From positions 37,130,844 through 37,194,843 of the forward strand of contig NC_034009.1 in NCBI RefSeq assembly GCF_000346465.2: a DNA stretch of 64,000 bases. The letters are read 5' to 3'. Each line of letters begins with the position of its first letter. Within the stretch, counting starts at the first letter, position 1. Source of the stretch: Prunus persica (lineage: Eukaryota; Streptophyta; Magnoliopsida; Rosales; Rosaceae). The notes under the pieces are model-generated. The model searched no databases and was not told the DNA's origin. It saw only the letters and a list, made by a program, of their open reading frames with translations. Positions 1 to 16,355 of this stretch are shown here, piece after piece. A program made the position numbers and the translations under genes.

Positions 1-1
1 A

Positions 2-88
2 GATGAACAACAAAGCAAGCAGCAAGCCCAAGCCGAGCTTTTCCCAGACACCCACCAACTTCAGATGCTAATAACAACGGAGAATTGT
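2..88 (+). other. possible C-terminal coding tail of a gene cut by the window edge
   Basis: Frame 2 is open from the window edge and ends with TAA at about 86-88. It reads a Gln/Ala-rich tail (DEQQSKQQAQAELFPDTHQL, then about nine residues). Such composition is common at the ends of plant regulatory proteins, but 29 codons is too little to identify a family. It could equally be untranslated sequence. The next several hundred bases look like 3' UTR or intergenic DNA. Confidence 0.25.
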
Positions 89-1481
89 TAAACTCCTTGG
101 CGCCAAGCCAAGGCACATGTTCCCCGGCCAAGAAACCCAAAAAACCCAATATTCCAACGCAAATCAGAAACAGAAAAGAGAAAGTAGACATTTGACCTGA
201 AAATCTGGCATGGTAGGTGTTTGTGATTATGTCCCAATGACCCAGGTTCCTTGTATTCTGAACAGTGCTTCCTTTTTGGTTGTGTTCGATCAAGATTCAT
301 GAAAAGAGAGCAAATGTGTTTTTGGAATGTAATTAATAGGTGCATTCTTTGCTCTGTGTCTAGTAGAGCAAGCAACATAGAAAACTATTCCAGTTAGCTT
401 TAGCTTTACTACTAGTGAACCTGCAGGCTGCAGCTACCTAGTTTGCTTTGTATATATCTTATGTATGCTCAACCGATTTCAAGGCAAGTTATTTTTTCTC
501 ATTATTTGACGATGTCTTGATGCTGCGTGTTATTGTTCAAATCAAATGGTAATTGTATGGGGTTTGGAGGAAGGAATGAAAAACAGAAAACACAATGACT
601 AGGAAAAGGGTGATGATAAATTAAAAAAAAATAATGAATAATGAATGGTTTCTTGATATACAACTTGGCTAGATGGTTTGCAGTTTGCCAACTTGGTTAG
701 TGTGTCGTCCTATTAGTCAAATATATGAGGGTGCATGTGATGTTATTGTTGACCTTTCTACACATACCAATAAGGCTTCAAACCTATCTTCCTTCTCAAA
801 TGCAAGTTTTCTGCAAAAGGAAATGAAACTAACGAAATAAACAGCTGCTTGAATATGAGATCTGCACTGGATTAGGCGGAGGAATCAACAAATTGCTGTT
901 TATTTTGAGCAATATGATTCCGATTCTGAGGGGACTTGGTGCTGGACAGCAAAAAGTGAAGAATGCCATCCAAGGCATGTGATATATTGTGTTTGAATTA
1001 GTATAGTCTATGGCATGTGTAAATAATTTGACTAATTTATTACACAATGCAAACTACGAAAAATGATGAATAGATAAATCCATATGATCTTTCCAAATCT
1101 AATCAATCCTATGATGTAAATCTTTAAAATTCAAAAGTAAAAATTCTTGATTATAGAAATTCATTAATAAAATCTTATAAATCATTACATTCTGCTTAAA
1201 TCCAGTGGAATTTTTTTTATCCCTGAACAGTCTTTTAAAATCCAATTGAATACACCCCCTTTAGCTTAGAGGAAATTGGGCTGCATACTAGTACTTTATT
1301 TTTTTATAATTTTTTTTTAGTGGGGGCCAGTGCCTGCATTGGTCCCCGTATGCCTTCGCCATTAGAGGAGTGGAGAGAGAGGTTGGGGAAGCTGCTTGGG
1401 CAGGTGTTGCTCGGTAGAGTTGGATCTGAGTAGAATTTATTTATTTATATAAAGCATAAAGAAGAAAAAAAATTATTTATG

Positions 1482-1570
1482 TGATTTTCCCACTCCAATT
1501 TTATCCACTTATACTCAATTTTATAACTAAAAAAGGAGTGTAAGTGAATAAAATTGGAGTGGGGAAATCA
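1482..1570. repeat. 89-bp inverted repeat (hairpin)
   Basis: Left arm starts TGATTTTCCCACTCCAATTT and the right arm ends with its near reverse complement (AAATTGGAGTGGGGAAATCA). Arms are about 35 bp around a loop of about 20 bp. There is no coding content. It is probably the core of a small MITE; no clear target duplication was found. Confidence 0.7.
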
Positions 1571-1899
1571 TTACCCTTATTTTTCTATATATATATATTA
1601 AATTAAAGAATTAATTACATTATTTTATTATTTTATTTTCTATTTAATTCAAATTTAAAAAAAAAGTGGGCCCTTCACATGACACATCATCACTTGTGGT
1701 AAAAAGACTAAAATTGCCATCCCACATCATCAAAACTAACAAAGTTATTAATAGAGATAACGTTGGGGGTCAAGTGGAACACAAAATCATGGTCAAGGGG
1801 GTTAAGTGGGTCACTTTAACTTGGGGGGTAAAGTGAAATTTGACTAAAGTTTTGAAGGCCACTACAGTAAATTAGCCTATTTTATATGCCATAATTTGT

Positions 1900-2310
1900 C
1901 CTTGTCATCTTCAAGGGAGTATGTAAATGAAGTAGGCAAAATTGTACTATAACAACCTAGGCAGTATGTTGCCTACCCATTTGCCTTATGAAAAAAGTTG
2001 GTCACTCACTCTAAAGGACTAAGCAATGCAAGTTTACAAATTATTATTATATTATTTATTTTTATCTTTTACTATTATATTTTATAGAAAGTAAGTGAGA
2101 AAATAGAGATGAAATTTTATTATAAAAAGCAAGTGGGACCCAATATTCTCTTTGAAGTAGACAATATTGCATTGTTGGAAAGAGTAGGTATATTTTGCAT
2201 ACCTATTTTGCCTCTTCCCTTGGAGCATTAAAATGCTGATGTGGCAAGGCAAATGAGGTTTGCCTACTATTTTGTCTCTTCCCTTGGAGATGCTCAAACC
2301 TTCTAAATTT
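1900..2310. mobile_element. MITE-like element, copy 1
   Basis: The right end (TTGGAGCATTAAAATGCTGATGTGGCAAGGCAAAT, shown here as key words GGAGCATTAAAATGCTG and GGCAAGGCAAAT) matches the reverse complement of 42655-42710. Both copies also carry a GGAGATGCTC end word and an AT-rich centre, and neither has an open frame. Two opposite-orientation copies 40 kb apart suggest a non-autonomous DNA transposon family. Boundaries are approximate. Confidence 0.5.
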
Positions 2311-3131
2311 TTTTTTGGAACTGCTTTGCTTCTTTCTCTAGAATTCCTGTAAATCACGATTTAACACATGTGCAAAAATACTTCATCAAAAATACAAAAA
2401 AACGTCTACATACATGCCATACTGTCATTGACAAGAATATAGGCGTTGCTATTTTTCATCACCGTCAAATCACACTTGGGACAACAAATGGATATAATTT
2501 GCTAGGATGGTTTGCTGGGGTGGGTAATTCAAAGTTTATGAGAAAATTGAGCCATAAAAGGGGGGAATATTTTGACTCTCGAGAAAGAAGTCGAGCCATT
2601 ATTATGTCCAAACCCACGCCAATGGGCCATGGCAGCTATACACAAACCTGAATCTGTGCCGCTCAAACCGGATTTATGCAGCTCACAGCATGTTACAAAA
2701 TCCGCATATGCTCCACTGTTTTTAATGGAAAATTTCCAAATCTGACTGAAAAAGGTTATCAACAACAAACCTCAAGAACAAGTAAATCTGAACTACGTCT
2801 ATAATCAAGTCAGAGGGTAAAAACAACGTTTTCTTGCAGTAAAAGTTATGTATGTATTTCAATCAGAACACAGCTCATTGATACATGACTCTTACTTTTA
2901 CAACATGACTTGAATTGCATCACACTAGCTTAGATGACTGTACAATAATACAGAGCTGAAACTTTTCATCTCACCAATAATAGTTATAGAGTGAAAAAAG
3001 TTCAATTGCATGAGGCTCCGGCCAACACAAGGCAAATGGTTTCTGCAATTCAAAATCAAAACTGCAATTGCATTAACGTGCACCCTTGAAAGCTGCTCAA
3101 TATTCATCTCTTATGAATAAAGCTAAAACTA

Positions 3132-8084
<4,953 letters not shown>

Positions 8085-8289
8085 GGCCGCAGAACAGCTT
8101 CAAATTACTCGGCGTCCTGCCTTCTATAGCACCGCCGCAATATTAAACGACGCCGTTTCGCGTGGGAGGGAAATAAAAAAAGAAAATATTTATAAAGCAA
8201 TTTCTTTCTTTCTTCATTTGTATTATAAAAAAAAAGGCAAAAGACAAAGCGAAGACACAGACACGCAGCGAAAGCAATTGAGGAGAAAC
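8085..8289. promoter_or_regulatory. bidirectional promoter between TGS1 and THO5
   Basis: Only 205 bp separate the two divergent start codons. The interval holds a near-palindrome AAACGACGCCGTTT at 8145-8158, a motif common in plant core promoters of housekeeping genes, and no clear TATA box. On the THO5 side, telo-box-like words (TTAGGGTTT, TTTAGGGTTTAGGG) sit at about 8527-8568 just inside the first intron. Both genes act in RNA metabolism, so shared constitutive control is plausible (inference). Confidence 0.6.
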
Positions 8290-11200
8290 ATGGAAGACGA
8301 TGAGATAGAGGAGGGGATGCTGGTGGAGGAAGAAGCTGTTCAGACGCAGAAGAAACCAGAGAAGTCGCCGTACGAAATGCTTCAAGAGAGCAAGTCCTCA
8401 GTTGAGGAGATAGTGACAAAGATGCTCGCCATTAAACAAGAAAAGAAACCTAAATCGGAGCTCCGCGAGCTCGTCACTCAAATGTTCCTCAATTTCGTCA
8501 CCCTCCGCCAGGTTCTGAAACTGTCTTAGGGTTTCCCATTATTCAAATTTTAGGGTTTAGGGTTTTTGTTGAATTTTGCGTTTTGTTTGATTGAATTTGC
8601 AGGCGAATCGTTCAATCTTGCTCGATGAAGACCGAGTGAAAGCCGAGACGGAAAGCGCGAAGGCACCGGTGGACTTGACGACGCTGCAGCTCCATAATCT
8701 GATGTACGAGAAGAGTCACTACGTTAAAGCCATTAAAGCTTGCAAAGACTTCAAGTCCAAGTACCCAGACATCGAGCTCGTGCCTGAAGAAGAGTTCTTT
8801 CGCGACGCCCCTGGCCATATCAAAGCGCCGACATTGTCAAACGACGTCGCGCACGACCTTATGATGAAGAGGCTCAATTTTGAGCTGTTTCAGCGGAAAG
8901 AGCTCTGCAAGCTTCATCAGAAGCTGGAGATACATAAGAAGGGTCTGTTGGAGACGATTGCGAATCGGAAGAAGTTCCTGTCGAGTCTTCCTTCGCATCT
9001 GAAGTCGCTGAAGAAGGCGTCGTTGCCGGTGCAGAATCAGTTAGGGCTTCAGCATACCAAGAAGCTCAAGCAGCACCACTCGGCCGAGTTGCTTCCGCCG
9101 CCTTTATATGTAGTTTACTCTCAGTTCATGGCGCAGAAAGAAGCGTTTGATGAGCAAATTGAGTTGGAGATAGTGGGAAGTGTGAAGGATGCTCAAGCTT
9201 TTGCTCACCAGCAAGCAAATAAAGATACTGGTAACTAATGCTCGACTCTTAATATGTAGTTATGAACATAAATTTGGATGCTTTCAATGGGCATAAACTT
9301 GCCCAGATGAAATTAATCAATTTATGAGTGCTGTGGTTTTTGTTTTTGGATTTGGTTTTCAGTCTGCTCAGTCTAAAAATAAAAGAAGAAAAAAATAGTT
9401 AAATACTAATGTTATGTAATGGAACAGGCGTTTCAACCAATGCAGAGGCTAGTAGGCTGGAGGATGATGCACCAGATGAAGAAGATGATGGGCAGAGAAG
9501 GAGAAAGCGGCCGAAGAGGGTTCCAGTCAAGCAGAACCTTGAGCAATCAGGGGTATATCAAGTTCATGCGCTGAAAATCATCCTTCATATTCATGATGAT
9601 GAGGCTTCTGATCCAAAGTCTTCAAAACTTATGACCCTCAAGTTTGAGTATTTGTTGAAGTTGAATGTTGTATGTGTTGGAATTGATGGATCCCATGAGG
9701 CAGCGGAGAATAACATCTTATGCAACCTATTCCCAGATGACACTGGCCTTGAGCTTCCCCATCAGGTAGTAATGTTTTCTTCTTCTGTTTTCTTGGTGGT
9801 CTTTGGTTATCTATGTGCCGGTTTAAGTCTTATCCCTCTCCATCCTCTTTGTCTCTCATTCTGCCTATTCTATTAACAGTTCATATAGTGCTCATATTTA
9901 TTTTGTACTTATTGATGCAGTCAGCCAAGCTCATTGTTGGTGATGCTCCTGCCTTTGATGAAAGGAGAACTTCCCGTCCATATAAGTGGGCTCAACATTT
10001 GGCCGGAATTGATTTCTTGCCTGAGGTGTCACCTTTGCTTGCTGCCCCTGAAACTCCAAGTGGTGATACAGCTAAACATGATGTTATATCTGGTCTGTCA
10101 CTTTATCGCCAGCAGAATCGAATACAGACAGTTGTACGAAGAATTCGCTCCCGGAAAAAAGCTCAGATGGCTCTTGTGTGAGTCACTGCTCAGTATATTT
10201 AGCATCTTGTATCATCAAGAACATTCTAGAAAATCTGTAGGATAAGGATACTACAATGTGATCAAATCAGAATGTTAGCCCTAGTGGTTTTGTTCTACTT
10301 GGTTGTGACTGCTATTGGCACTTCTTTTGGTATAAAGTAGCTAGTTTTTGTGTTGTGTTTGTGTGTGTGTGTGTGTTTTATTTTATTTATATTTTTAATT
10401 CCTTGTCCGTTTCTTTGGAACTTAAATCTGCTCTATCTGTCTATAACTTTTATGTGTATTTGACGGTTTTTCTTTCTATTGGGAAGTCTCTTAGTGTCTT
10501 ATTTGTGAGTGTGGTAAGGTATGCCCTATGTTGAGAAGTTGGCATTCTTTGATTGGCTTACAGGGAACAGATTGAATCACTTATGAAGCTTAAATGGCCT
10601 GCTTTGTCTTGGGAAAGTGTTCCATGGGTTTTGCATACCCCTTTGTGCAAATTGCATGGTTTTTCACCTCTAGGACCTCCACCTAATCCGGCATCATCTT
10701 TGTCTGTCATAGATAAGGAGCAGGGTCAGGAACCTATGGATGTTGATTTGGTTGGACGTTCTGGTTCTTCAAAGGAAGAGCTGGAGAGTATGAGGGAAGA
10801 TGGGGAACTTCCGTCTTTGGTTCCAGTTGCATCAGTTTCCAGTGATAATAAACTTGCTCACCAAAAAGGAGCTAATCTTGACCGCTCCAGGCGGCTGGCT
10901 TTACTTTCAAAAAGTCCTCCTATCAGCAAGGCAAAATCGCTAAGTTATAAGAAACATGATGAAGATTCAGATCTTTTGCTGGATATTGAGAGTGATCTTG
11001 ACGAACCAGCACATGTTGTGCCAGAGGAAGAAAATGGAGTGCCTATTGAATGCTTTGAGGTTGCTGGAAACTCATGGATGGATTTTGGGGTCAGAGAGTT
11101 TTGTCTTGTTTTAACCAGGAGTATAGACACGGATAAGAGGAAAGCGAAGTTAGAAGCCAAGGTAGCTTATAATTCATCCAATCATATTTTGTCATACTTT

Positions 11201-12054
11201 GTGCCAAATTTTCCATTATTTCTTATCATTTCTGTTATGGCAGATTAAGATCAGCACGGAGTATCCTTTGAGGCCTCCTTTTTTTGCATTGAGTCTTTGC
11301 AGTGTATCTGGAGACAACCATAAAGAGAGCAATGACTCTGAGTGCTATAATGAACTCCGTGCAATGGAAGCAGAGGTAAGCAGTTGACGTAGCTATCATT
11401 TGTAAATCAGTAGGGGGTGGCATTTTGTTCTGGGCTCTGGGTTCTTCAGGACATAAGAGAAATGAGATGGCATAGTAGTTTTCTGTACTATATTTGCTCC
11501 CACTTGAAAGATTTTTAAACGCAAATCAAGATTAAGCATTTTCTGCTGAGTTGCTTTCGGTGAAAGCATATTAACATCTAGTTTATGAATTATTGTTTCT
11601 ATTGTCTCAATCTGTAGTTCAATTCCAGCACTTTCACTAGTTAACCATCTAGGCTGTATTTATTTTATCTGCATCGGAGCAGTATGATGACCTTTTCCTT
11701 GTTTGTGGTGTATTGCTTAGGACTACATATTTTACTTCTCTCCTGAATGGGCACTGTAAATTGACAATTTCCTTTTGCATCTTGCAGGTCAATCTGCACA
11801 TAGTGAAGATGTTACCTCAAAGTGAAGAAAATAATATCTTAGCTCATCAGGTTTGTTGTCTGGCAATGTTGTTCGACTATTACATGGATGAGGCATCCCC
11901 GTCTTCTAAAAAGAGACTGAGCACTTCTGTGGTTGATGTTGGTTTGTGTAAGCCTGTTATTGGTCAGCTTGTTGCCAGATCTTTTAGAGGAAGGGATCGC
12001 AGGAAGATGATATCCTGGAAGGACATGGAATGCACTCCTGGCTATCCTTACTAG
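8290..12054 (+). CDS. THO5: THO complex subunit 5
   Basis: THOC5-family subunit of the nuclear THO/TREX complex, which couples transcription to mRNP assembly, export and, in plants, siRNA production. Seven exons keep phase: 8290-8511, 8603-9230, 9428-9765, 9921-10177, 10564-11161, 11244-11375, 11788-12054, giving 813 aa, close to the usual length of about 820 aa. The N-terminal half has the diagnostic blocks RSILLDEDRVKAETE, LMYEKSHYVKAIKACKDF and APGHIKAP, and a long charged helical part with coiled-coil character. A basic RRRKRPKR stretch at the start of exon 3 is a likely nuclear localisation signal. The ATG at 8290 opens an acidic N-terminus typical of plant homologues. A microsatellite of GT repeats sits in intron 4 (about 10358-10376). 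Confidence 0.93.
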
Positions 12055-13215
12055 ACTGAGTCTCGATATCTGAATATGAAAAAAACTGTTGCTGCTGGAC
12101 CACTGGAGCAGCCTATCAGCCAGATGCTGGAAGAAACTATCGGAGGATATTTATTTGATCAATTCAATGGCAAAGAACTTTTCTTGCTCATTCAAAATGT
12201 TATTCACCTGTTCAGTATTATTTCACAACTAAGCATGCAAGGTTGACAACGACCATAATTTTCTGGGATCATCAAAATGTATCTCCTATAACTGATGAGT
12301 GTGGAGTTTATGAAGAGAGCATCAGTGACCTTTGGGTCCACTGGCACAGCATCTTTTCGGAAATAGATTGAGCAACATTTGGGTGGCACCGTGCTCAACC
12401 GGTAACTATTTCTTGTTTGAAGAGAGATCTTCTGTTCATTTTGCAGCGTGAAAATTAAGCTGTCTTGTTGATCTAAAGGCTAAAATCATATTTGCCTTGT
12501 CATATTTAAACTTGTAAAAACACTCATGACTGTAACAAAGGGATTGAAGATTGAGGATTGATAGTTTATGTTATTTTGATCATTGTGCATGCTTCTCTTG
12601 ATTATTCACTGGATAGTATCCTTCCAAACGGAGATCACGTGACATGAGTTCTAGTATATTTTAGGCATCACTTCACAGAACTGTTTTCTGGATGCAGAGA
12701 CTACAGTTTTGTATGCCTTTAACAAGTTTAACTCAAACCCTGCCCCAGGAAGCGAAGACCTCATAAGAAAATAGTTTGTCCCAGTGAACTCAAGCTTATG
12801 GAGCAACAGTATTGAGAACATCTTTGAATCTTGATTATTTCACAACTTTGTTGTCCAAAAATTAAAACAATAACATTTAATATATATATATATATATATA
12901 AAAAGATTACAAACCAAAAATACCACAAATGGTTTGAGTTACCACACAAGATATGCTGTTAAAATATTTGTTTGACTAATGTTGGAAACTAAACATGCTC
13001 TGAAATATGGACCAAAGGATATCTCCTAACTGACCATATTTTGCTTCCCCTCCCTACCTACTCTACTCATAATATTCAAAGGAGAAAGCATATGAAGAAA
13101 AATATAGATGCAAGTTCATCCTACAGCACACTAAACCTCTCAAATCTACAGCAGAGACATGCTCCTGAAATATGTACAGCCCATCTAATCAGAATCCTCT
13201 TCCCTCCTCTGCACT
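12055..13215. other. convergent 3' region of THO5 and the bZIP gene
   Basis: No gene is seen. The left part is probably the THO5 3' UTR (to about 12.5 kb) and the right part the 3' UTR of the minus-strand bZIP gene. A (TA)10 microsatellite lies at 12881-12900. Confidence 0.6.
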
Positions 13216-16200
13216 TTACCATGGACCGGTCTGCGTTCTTCTCAAGCATCGCTTCTTACCTCGTTGAAGATTTATAATCTCCATATCCTGTGAAGTGACC
13301 AAGTTCCAAAAATTGACAAATTATAATAAATTGACAAATTATAAAGTATCAATGTAGCCTCATTCATGATCTTCTTTAAATAAATAGTTAATCTGAGGAC
13401 CTCATTTGTGTGTGTGCGCGCGTGTTTGTGTAACTCATTGTTATCTGATAGCCTTCCTATAAGCAACATCCTACCATGCAATTAAAAATTCTTCAATACC
13501 CCACAACTACATGTTTGAGAAATACGACTATGGCAACTGGTTACATCAGATTGCAAAAAAGTCTAAATGTTGTTCTGATAGTAGAAATACTGCAACAGAC
13601 ATAGAAAATATTTTAGATTGTACTTTTGGCAGATTGCTGATGCTCCAGCTAGTTTTAATGTATGGAAACATGGAAATAAAAGCTGGGACTTATTCTTTCA
13701 CACTTGCTCATGAATGGTTCATGTACGTATGAAACCCAATTCCAGAGGAAAGGATTGGCAGATTCCATGCTAGACTGCTACTAGGCGAATACCATTCCCA
13801 AGTTAAGTATGAAAATTTTCTCTACAGGTTTCAACTAAACATACTTAACCCAACTAGGTATGCTTTTTGGGCGAAGCAAAAATGCAACCATCATTCCTGA
13901 ATTCATTTCAATTTTTTATTTAAGAGAAAGATCAAAGTACCTGATTCTTCTGCATTTCCATCATTTCAGCCTGCGGCAACCAATGAACAGTAAATAAGGG
14001 TCAAACACTCTAAGTTTATTACATCCGTTAATTCGTGTTTCCAACAACTATGTGACACAACAACAAAACAAACCTGTTTTTTCTGCAACTCTTGGTTCTC
14101 CTCCTTTAGTTTTGCAACTTCGGCTTCCAACTCCATTGTGTAAGCCTGACAGAAGCACAAGAAAGAATATATAAGAAACATTAAGAAATTGTGAGATGGA
14201 TATCTCAATTTTTCAAAGCAGGTGTAGCATCTTTCAAAGCAGAACTAAGATCAAAAGGTATGGAACTTATTCAACTTTTTAATGATTTTGACATCATACA
14301 CCCGACTTTATGTCATGTTCCTTAAACAAGTGTTCCATTACCTTGTAATAAACTGGATCCTTAAAACTTCTCATGACTGTAACTTCTCAAACTTTCATCT
14401 CTTGTCATGTCGAATCGCTATCACATTACCATTCTCCCGCATGAATCTTTCATGAAGTTTTGGGATACAAAAAGTCATTAGATGAGAAATGCAGAAGGTC
14501 AATGTCTAGCAAAATTGATAATGCGACAACAAGACGAACTTGTTTAATCTTGATGTCATTATATATTAGTTCTTCTTTAACCTTCTCCAGAATAATTATT
14601 TCTAGAAAATACTAAACACAGGAAAAGAGAACGGTACATAATTTCTCTTATAACAAGAGACTAATATATTAAGGTCTGGGTTCCCCCTCATGTGGTGAAA
14701 GTATATTTCACACGATTCTCGACATTCTTGGAACTTCAGTCACTCGATTTTCATCCACCATAAGTTTTCCTCTATAACTCAAAACTGTCAAGTTATTAAA
14801 CCGATTATAACAGATGCTACACCTGATCTTAGCCAAAAGGCCGAGAAATGTATAACTGTTAAGAGTCAGCAATACTTTTCCATTCTAGACGCTGCATACA
14901 TAAGGGTCTTTGCCCACGACTAAAGGACCTGGCAGCATGTTGGAATCAACTTATAGCCTTCTACTGGGAGGTGGTAATTATATTGATTTGAATCCAATCA
15001 CATATGTTGGCTTAACACACAGTCCACAAATCTTAAACAGTCAAGATGGCAGCTTTTGTGTCTAAAGGCCAACTCATACAAACATACCCATCATTCAAGC
15101 ATGATGAGTGAATTGATAACATTTCACACTTTCATTCAAAAATTTATCTTTTTATTTATTACATTTCACAATTCTGGTAACTCTGTATTCTAAAAATTAA
15201 TAGCTTTAATTTACTATAAGCTGAAACCATATGCCTATCAAAGCAGTAAATAATCAAAGACATATTCACCTGCTTGCGAGCTCGGGACCTGGCAGCTGAT
15301 TCTCTGTTTTTAATCATTCTCCTCTGTCTTCTCTCCACAACCTTCTCCACGGGGCCACCGCCTTTCCTCCCCCTAAAGCCACCATTAAACACATAAGGCA
15401 CCGGTGACACAGACGACGTATCAGTACCATTACTCTTCCCAATTCCATCAGATGACAACTGGTTCGCAGGCGACCCCGTCGCCACTCGAACAGCCCCTGC
15501 AGCTCCTAACCCAACCATTCCCATCCCTGAACTCTGAACCAGAGTACCATTCAGACCCTGATCACCAATTCCCATAATCCCACCCCTCATTCCAGGACTA
15601 CCCAGTTGAGCATTTGGTCCCATAGGCAATGGAGAAGTGTTGTAAGTGACAGGTTGCTGCTTGGGAAATATTTGCTGCTGCTGTGGTAACTGTTGTTGTT
15701 GCTGATTTGATCTAACCCCATTAGCATTCAATGGCAAATTGGAGGCCTGATTAGGAACTTGACTATTGGTCTCAGAAACTCTATTCCCCATAACCCCGAC
15801 ACCACGATTCGTTTGCTGAAACTCAAAGTCCAAATTACCGCCAGTATTACCAAAACGAGATAAGTCACCAAAAAACCCAGCACCATTATTAGCTGGCTTT
15901 GGAGCTAATTGAGCCTCTTCTCTAACAACCCCAGCTTTGACCAGAAACTCCTCCAAAGTCATCTCTCCCAAGGTCTGTTGCCTCTGAGGCATATTAGACC
16001 CACCAGGACCAGTCCCTTCTTTTGAGATGTTCTTCCAGACCTCATCAACAGTTTTCTGGCTCAGCGTTCTGGGCAGGGTCAGCGAGCCCTGTCGCTGCAG
16101 AGACCCGCCACCGAGGCCAAGCCCATTCTGACCACCAGCTCCACCACCAGATGGAGCCATAATCTGAGTCTCTTCAGCCGTCCATATGCTCTTCAAGAGC

Positions 16201-16355
16201 TCGTCCATGTTCATGGACCCAAAGTCCTTGCCTGAGCCTCCAATGGTGTTCTGCAACTCCTCAAACGTCAGCGAATAGATCGAAGACTGCCTCGCTAATG
16301 GGTTGATTCCTGGTGGGTCGTTCCCAAATCCCTTGAAGTTCATGTTGGTACCCAT
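13216..16355 (-). CDS. ABF2: ABA-responsive-element-binding bZIP factor (ABF2/AREB1-like)
   Basis: Group-A bZIP activator that binds ABRE (ACGTGG/TC) sites after SnRK2 phosphorylation in ABA and drought signalling. Exons in phase: 16355-15270, 14145-14074, 13970-13941, 13287-13216, giving 419 aa. All family blocks are visible: C1 (RQSSIYSLTFEELQ), C2 (GSLTLPRTLSQKTVDEVW), C3 (RQQTLGEMTLEEFLVKAG), the basic region with N-x7-R at about N350/R358 (KNRESAARSRARKQ), a leucine zipper across exons 1-3, and C4 at the end (RCLRRTQTGPW). RxxS/T SnRK2 sites occur in each block. Poly-Gln runs lie mid-protein. An in-frame ATG at 16379 is rejected because a likely 5' UTR intron acceptor (TTTCACTCAG) ends at about 16367, with a donor near 16757. 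Paralogue assignment within ABF1-4 is less certain than the family. Confidence 0.93.
14793..14853 (-). pseudogene. U2 snRNA 5'-end relic inside a bZIP intron
   Basis: On the minus strand from 14853 the sequence matches the U2 snRNA 5' domain: ATACATTTCTCGGCCTTTTG then GCTAAGATCAGGTGTAGCAT and so on to GTTTAATA, at about 61 nt. Homology is lost after that, so stem-loops IIa onward and the Sm site are missing. The branch-point recognition word GTAGTA is changed to GTAGCA. I see no snRNA USE (TCCCACATCG) or TATA in the expected place. It is therefore a truncated pseudogene rather than a working U2 gene. Confidence 0.8.

Larger units (their letters stand above)
89..3131. other. gene-poor intergenic region with repeat fragments
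   Basis: No credible gene is seen. The stretch is AT-rich with short shadow frames only. It contains a perfect-looking hairpin (about 1482-1570), a MITE-like copy (about 1900-2310) and, at the right end (about 2800-3131), probably the 3' UTR of the minus-strand TGS1 gene. Confidence 0.6.
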
